DNA from: Clostridia bacterium
GTDB taxonomy: Bacteria; Bacillota; Clostridia; Oscillospirales; RGIG577
Length of the DNA stretch: 7,911 bases
Assembly: GCA_017419325.1 (NCBI GenBank)
Contig: JAFOLN010000134.1
Span: forward strand, 1 to 7,911
Direction: 5' to 3'
Positions 4,396 through 7,911 of the stretch are shown one piece after another; positions within the stretch are counted from its first letter, which is position 1; each line of letters opens with the position of its first letter. The position numbers and the translations under genes were made by a program. The notes beneath the pieces were generated by a model that searched no databases, was not told the DNA's origin, and was given only the letters and a program-made list of their open reading frames with translations.

Positions 4396-5514
4396 ATGAA
4401 GACAAAACGGTATATTGCCCTTGTGTGCCTTGCGGCATTCGCGCTTTTCGGGGCGCTGTCGCATCTGGGGGCGCTTGCGGTAATGGACATATCGCTTGGC
4501 ATAAACGATTCGCTCGTTGAGCCGCCCCGTGGCATACGCCCCGTGTTCGCGGGGAACGTCTGCTATGTGCCCATAGAGGTCTTTACGAACAACTTTGCCC
4601 TTTCCTACAGCTATGACGGCGTATCGAAGACGCTGTCCGTTTCGGGCGGCAGGCATTCGCTTACGTTTAATATGATACAGAACATCGCGACGGACGAGAG
4701 CCTTGAGGTGTACTACGTAACCTGCTATTACGAGAACTCCACCTTCATGGTGCCCGCCCGCGTCATGTGCGAGGTGTTCGGCCTTCGCTACAGCTTCCTT
4801 TCCTCTATAAATACGGTGAGGCTGTCGCTCAGAGCCGCAAGCCTTACGGACAGGGAGTTTACCGAGAAGTACAAGGCGGAGCTTCTCCCGAAGGAGCCGG
4901 AGCCCGAAAAGGTGACGGCCGCGCCGCCCGCGCCCGCGGTGAGCGCGCCGGCCGCGGCGCAGGTCGAGGAGGAGGAGGCGCCCGAGGACGAGACGCCCGA
5001 CGTTTATCTTATGTACGCCTCGCCCCAGTACGAAAGGCTGCCCGCGGTGCTTGAGGCGCTTGACAGGTCGGGCGCGAAGGCTGTTTTCTTCCTTTCGGAG
5101 GAGTATTTAAGGGACCATCCCGAGAGCGCGGCCGAGGTGCTGGCCTCGGGGCAGGAGCCGGGCATTGACATGTCGGGCGCGGCGGACGCGGCGGGGATAA
5201 TCGCGGGAGCCGCCCGGACGGCGGACATTATGGCCCGGGTATACAAGACGGGCGTGAACGCCGTGTATATTACGTCGGAGCAGTACGACGCGCTTTCGGC
5301 GGAGGACATGCAGGCGATAAGCGACGCGGGCTTTACCGTGTGGCGCGCAAGGATAAGAGCGGCAGGCGGCGCGGCGTCGGTGACGGAGCGCCTGACGGGA
5401 AGCGCGCGCACGACGGTGCTTCTTACTGACGAAAGCCCGGTGGCCGGGATAGTCAGGTTCCTTTCGGACAAGGACGCGGGAACGCTCGCGGTGAGAATAA
5501 CGTCAAGACCGTAA
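4396..5514 (+). CDS. Secreted copper-amine-oxidase-N-like protein with a degenerate polysaccharide-deacetylase-like domain
   Basis: This 372-residue protein appears to be exported. Residues 1-28 form a signal peptide (KTKR, a hydrophobic core, likely cleavage after ALA at 28). Residues about 31-147 resemble the copper-amine-oxidase N-terminal-like domain, with two YVP/MVP-type repeats (57-59, 118-120), each followed by a VxF(G/T) stretch. A Pro/Ala/Glu-rich linker spans about 165-200. Residues 202-372 follow the NodB deacetylase order: VYL strand (203), SGAKAVFFLSEEYL (225-238), SGQEPG (251-256), DAGFTVWRARI (310-320) and VLLTDE (341-346). Catalytic positions are lost: the usual TFDDGP is MYASPQ (206-211), the two histidines of HxxxH are Asp 258 and Ala 262, and LLHD is LLTD. 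An enzymatically dead, binding or scaffold role at the envelope is inferred. The ATG follows GGAGG (4382-4386) with a 9-base gap. The NodB relation is by eye, moderately sure. Confidence 0.75.
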   Translation: MKTKRYIALVCLAAFALFGALSHLGALAVMDISLGINDSLVEPPRGIRPVFAGNVCYVPIEVFTNNFALSYSYDGVSKTLSVSGGRHSLTFNMIQNIATDESLEVYYVTCYYENSTFMVPARVMCEVFGLRYSFLSSINTVRLSLRAASLTDREFTEKYKAELLPKEPEPEKVTAAPPAPAVSAPAAAQVEEEEAPEDETPDVYLMYASPQYERLPAVLEALDRSGAKAVFFLSEEYLRDHPESAAEVLASGQEPGIDMSGAADAAGIIAGAARTADIMARVYKTGVNAVYITSEQYDALSAEDMQAISDAGFTVWRARIRAAGGAASVTERLTGSARTTVLLTDESPVAGIVRFLSDKDAGTLAVRITSRP

Positions 5515-5538
5515 AGGTTCAAACGGAGGTGTTTTTTT

Positions 5539-6342
5539 ATGATGAAAGTAACAAGAGCGCAGATGAAGGAGAACGCGAAGGCTTCTCTTCGGGGACGCTG
5601 GGGGCTTGCCATCGGGGTAATGCTCATTTATCTGGTGATAGTACTGATTTTAGGCCGTATTGCGTCGCTTCCCTTTGACGAGGAGCTGAATCTTTACGCC
5701 TACTATACGATGAACGGCATTCAGTTTGAGCCCGACCCGGCCGTTATGGGCGGATATGAAGCGCTGAGTCTGATTATGGCCATCGTGCTTTCGCCCATCG
5801 TTGTGGGCACTATGCTCGTTTATCTGCGCATATCGCGGGGACAGGAGGCGCGTGTGCGCGATATGTTCTCGCCCATAAGCAGGTTTTTGAAGATCGCGGG
5901 GCTGTTTCTCTATGTATTCATAAAGATATTTCTCTGGTCGCTGCTTTTCATAATCCCCGGCATAATCGCGGCGTACAGATACGCCATGGCGTTCTACATC
6001 GCGGCGGACGACCCGAACGTGGGCATCGTTGAGGCGGTGGAGCGCTCGAAAGCGATGATGAAGGGCAACAAGTGGCGGCTGTTCGTATTTCAGCTGAGCT
6101 TCATAGGATGGGTGCTTCTGTCGCCTCTGACCTTCGGCATTCTGTGGCTGTGGCTCTTCCCCTATATGGAAACGGCGCATATGAACTTCTACAATTCGCT
6201 CATTCTGGAGCAGAGCGCGCACATAAACACGGACCCGGGAGGCACCGGCGGCACGTACGATACATACGACACGAACGGCACGAACGGCACGAACAGCTAT
6301 ACGGAGAACGACGATCCGAACGACCGGGGCGACAACTGGTAA
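5539..6342 (+). CDS. DUF975 family integral membrane protein
   Basis: This 267-residue membrane protein begins MMKVTRAQMKENAKASLRGR, a typical DUF975 opening, and has hydrophobic segments at about 22-41, 76-97, 117-147 (perhaps two) and 181-209. The family block SKAMMKGNKWRLFVFQLSF (170-188) and LWLWLFPYMETAHMNFY (202-218) are clear. DUF975 function is unknown, so none is assigned. After residue 228 comes a hydrophilic tail with five three-residue repeats (TYD, TYD, TNG, TNG, TNS) and an acidic end, rich in Asp, Asn and Gly. GGAGG at 5525-5529 suits ATG 5539 (9 bases), though ATG 5542 is equally plausible. The gene starts 24 bases after the previous stop and ends 25 bases before the next start, so the three plus-strand genes are probably one operon. 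Confidence 0.85.
   Translation: MMKVTRAQMKENAKASLRGRWGLAIGVMLIYLVIVLILGRIASLPFDEELNLYAYYTMNGIQFEPDPAVMGGYEALSLIMAIVLSPIVVGTMLVYLRISRGQEARVRDMFSPISRFLKIAGLFLYVFIKIFLWSLLFIIPGIIAAYRYAMAFYIAADDPNVGIVEAVERSKAMMKGNKWRLFVFQLSFIGWVLLSPLTFGILWLWLFPYMETAHMNFYNSLILEQSAHINTDPGGTGGTYDTYDTNGTNGTNSYTENDDPNDRGDNW
6253..6297 (+). repeat. Tandem 9-bp in-frame repeats in the DUF975 tail
   Basis: Five consecutive 9-base units, three codons each, encode TYD, TYD, TNG, TNG and TNS. The middle two (6271-6279, 6280-6288) are identical ACGAACGGC and the fifth differs by one base. Slippage could change the tail by whole triplets of residues without breaking the frame. Confidence 0.8.
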
Positions 6343-6367
6343 CGCCATTTACAAGGAGATGCGGCTT

Positions 6368-7911
6368 ATGGATTATATGAAGATATACGACAGGTGGCTT
6401 TCGTCCGTGGGCGACGGGGAGCTTAAAAGCGAGCTTCGCGCCATTGCGGGCGATGAGGATGAGATAAAGGCACGGTTCGGGCGCAGCCTCGAATTCGGCA
6501 CGGCGGGGCTTCGCGGCATCATGGGGGCGGGCACGTCCCGCATGAATATATACACGGTGGGCCACGCGACACAGGCGATGGCGAAGCTTGTGGTGTCCTG
6601 CGGCCGTGAGGCCATGGAGCGGGGCGTGTGCATAGCCTTCGACAGCCGAAACTGCTCCGCACTGTTCGCCCGCCGCGCGGCCTGCGTGCTTGCGGCAAAC
6701 GGGGTGAAGGCGTATCTTTTCGACGCGCTGAGACCCACGCCGGAGCTTTCCTTCGCGGTAAGATACAGGCATGCCATAGCGGGCATAAACATAACGGCAA
6801 GCCACAACCCGAAGGAGTACAACGGCTACAAGGCGTACTGGGAGGACGGCGCGCAGATGTCTTTGGAGAACTCGAAGAAGGTCTCCGACATCATGGCCGA
6901 AACGGATATGTTCACCGACGTTAAGACCGCGGACTTTGACGCGGCCGTAAGCGAGGGAAAAATCGTTATCATGGGGCGCGAGACGGACGAGGCGTATCTT
7001 CGGTGCGTGCTTTCGGAGGCAGTCGACACGTCTTATGTGAAAAAAGCAGGCCTTAAGGTGGTATATACGCCGTTTCACGGCGCGGGCTATAAGCTTGTGC
7101 CGGAGGTTATGGAGCGCATCGGCGTGGAGCGGGTTGTGCCCGTTACGGAGCAGTTCGAGCCGGACGGCGCTTTTCCCACGGTGAAGTCGCCGAACCCTGA
7201 AAATCCCGAAAGCTTTGCGCTTGCTAAGGCGCTTGCCGTGCGCGAGGGGGCCGACATCGTTATAGGCACCGACCCCGATTCCGACAGGATAGGCGTGCTT
7301 TCGCCCCGGGGCGGCGAGTGGAGGCACTTAAACGGCAATCAGGTGGGCGTGGTGCTTCTTGACTACATTATAAAGGGGCTTCGCCGAAGCGGAAGGATGC
7401 CCGCGCATCCCGCGGCGATTAAGACGATTGTAAGCTCCGAGCTTTTCAGACGCATTGCCGAGAAGAACGGCGTTGCGCTCTTTGAGGTGCTCACGGGCTT
7501 TAAGTTCATCGGCGAAAAGATTCTTGAATTTGAAAAGACGGGCGGATACGACTATATATTCGGCTATGAGGAGAGCTACGGCTACCTTAAGGGCACCTAC
7601 TGCCGCGACAAGGACGCGGTGGTGGCGTCGATGCTTGTGTGCGAGGCGGCGGCGTACTATAAAACGCGGGGCATGACGCTCTGGGACGCGCTTGATGAGA
7701 TATACGAGGAGTACGGCTGCTCCCTTGAGGGGCTTATAAACGTGACGGACCCCAAGTTCGCAACGCCCGCCGAGATGGGCGCGGTGATGGCCGGCATCAG
7801 GGCGAACGCGCCGGAGAGCATCGGCGGCTTTAAGGTGACGGCGGTGCGCGATTATAAGAAGGGGACGCGCCTTGACACGGCGACGGGCGAGGAGACGCCC
7901 CTTACGCTGCC
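6368..7911 (+). CDS. Phosphoglucomutase/phosphomannomutase, incomplete at the right edge
   Basis: The reading frame is open from ATG 6368 to the window end, giving 514 residues of an alpha-D-phosphohexomutase (PgcA-like, usually about 560-580), so roughly 50-60 residues are missing. It interconverts hexose 1- and 6-phosphates in the cytoplasm, supplying sugar-nucleotide precursors for walls, teichoic acids or exopolysaccharide. Family motifs are FGTAGLRG (43-50), the phosphoserine loop TASHNP (143-148, Ser 145), the metal loop TDPDSDR (301-307) and the sugar-binding FGYEESYG (398-405). The phosphate-binding C-terminal domain starts near 480 and its RxSGTEP-type motif would lie beyond the edge. 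AAGGAG (6353-6358) stands 9 bases before the ATG. The codons are strongly GCG/GCC/CGC/CTT biased. Whether glucose or mannose phosphate is preferred cannot be told here. Its place after two envelope-associated genes favours a role in envelope polysaccharide supply. Confidence 0.92.
   Translation, partial: MDYMKIYDRWLSSVGDGELKSELRAIAGDEDEIKARFGRSLEFGTAGLRGIMGAGTSRMNIYTVGHATQAMAKLVVSCGREAMERGVCIAFDSRNCSALFARRAACVLAANGVKAYLFDALRPTPELSFAVRYRHAIAGINITASHNPKEYNGYKAYWEDGAQMSLENSKKVSDIMAETDMFTDVKTADFDAAVSEGKIVIMGRETDEAYLRCVLSEAVDTSYVKKAGLKVVYTPFHGAGYKLVPEVMERIGVERVVPVTEQFEPDGAFPTVKSPNPENPESFALAKALAVREGADIVIGTDPDSDRIGVLSPRGGEWRHLNGNQVGVVLLDYIIKGLRRSGRMPAHPAAIKTIVSSELFRRIAEKNGVALFEVLTGFKFIGEKILEFEKTGGYDYIFGYEESYGYLKGTYCRDKDAVVASMLVCEAAAYYKTRGMTLWDALDEIYEEYGCSLEGLINVTDPKFATPAEMGAVMAGIRANAPESIGGFKVTAVRDYKKGTRLDTATGEETPLTL

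Noticed and set aside
6200..7327. Minus-strand frame of 375 codons antisense to the mutase, and a similar frame at 5650-6348
   Set aside because: Both are rich in His and Arg, as expected from the complement of GC-rich third positions, and they oppose genes with clear family motifs.

Overview
The window looks like a chromosomal segment of a gut-type Clostridia (Bacillota). This rests on strong GGAGG ribosome binding sites ahead of every gene, sigma-A-like promoters, U-tract terminators, a DUF975 membrane protein, a copper-amine-oxidase-N-like secreted protein, and hairpin-rich intergenic repeats of a kind I associate with gut Firmicutes genomes. The assignment is from sequence style; no marker gene is present.

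Layout. Positions 1-412 hold no gene I can support and consist of a chain of short hairpin repeats. From about 413 to 4188 everything reads on the minus strand. In transcription order it holds ilvE (4188-3118) with its own terminator, a 305-base gap with repeated motifs and a possible 25-codon ORF, a free-standing lipoyl-domain protein (2782-2552), a structured 116-base spacer, then the E1 alpha (2435-1440) and E1 beta (1440-466) subunits of a thiamine-diphosphate 2-oxoacid or acetoin dehydrogenase, closed by a strong terminator at 413-449. A divergent promoter region (4189-4395) separates this from a plus-strand operon. That operon holds a secreted protein with a degenerate polysaccharide-deacetylase-like domain (4396-5514), a DUF975 membrane protein (5539-6342) and a phosphoglucomutase/phosphomannomutase (6368 to the right edge, incomplete).

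How the genes may work together. E1 alpha/beta would decarboxylate a 2-oxo acid (or cleave acetoin) and pass the acyl group to the lipoyl protein. No E2 acyltransferase and no E3 dihydrolipoamide dehydrogenase is present, so the complex is split or unusual. IlvE makes or consumes branched-chain 2-oxo acids, a possible but unproven link to the E1 substrate. A repeated motif, GAAAA-N(3-4)-GCGC-TTTT on the minus strand, occurs three times ahead of the lipoyl operon and once in looser form ahead of ilvE, which hints at shared control. The plus-strand operon pairs two envelope-associated proteins with a sugar-phosphate mutase that could feed envelope polysaccharide precursors.

The most interesting points are the apparent pseudoenzyme at 4396-5514, the E2-less E1 plus free lipoyl carrier, the shared motif upstream of both minus-strand units, and the nested RNA structure between the lipoyl and E1 alpha genes.
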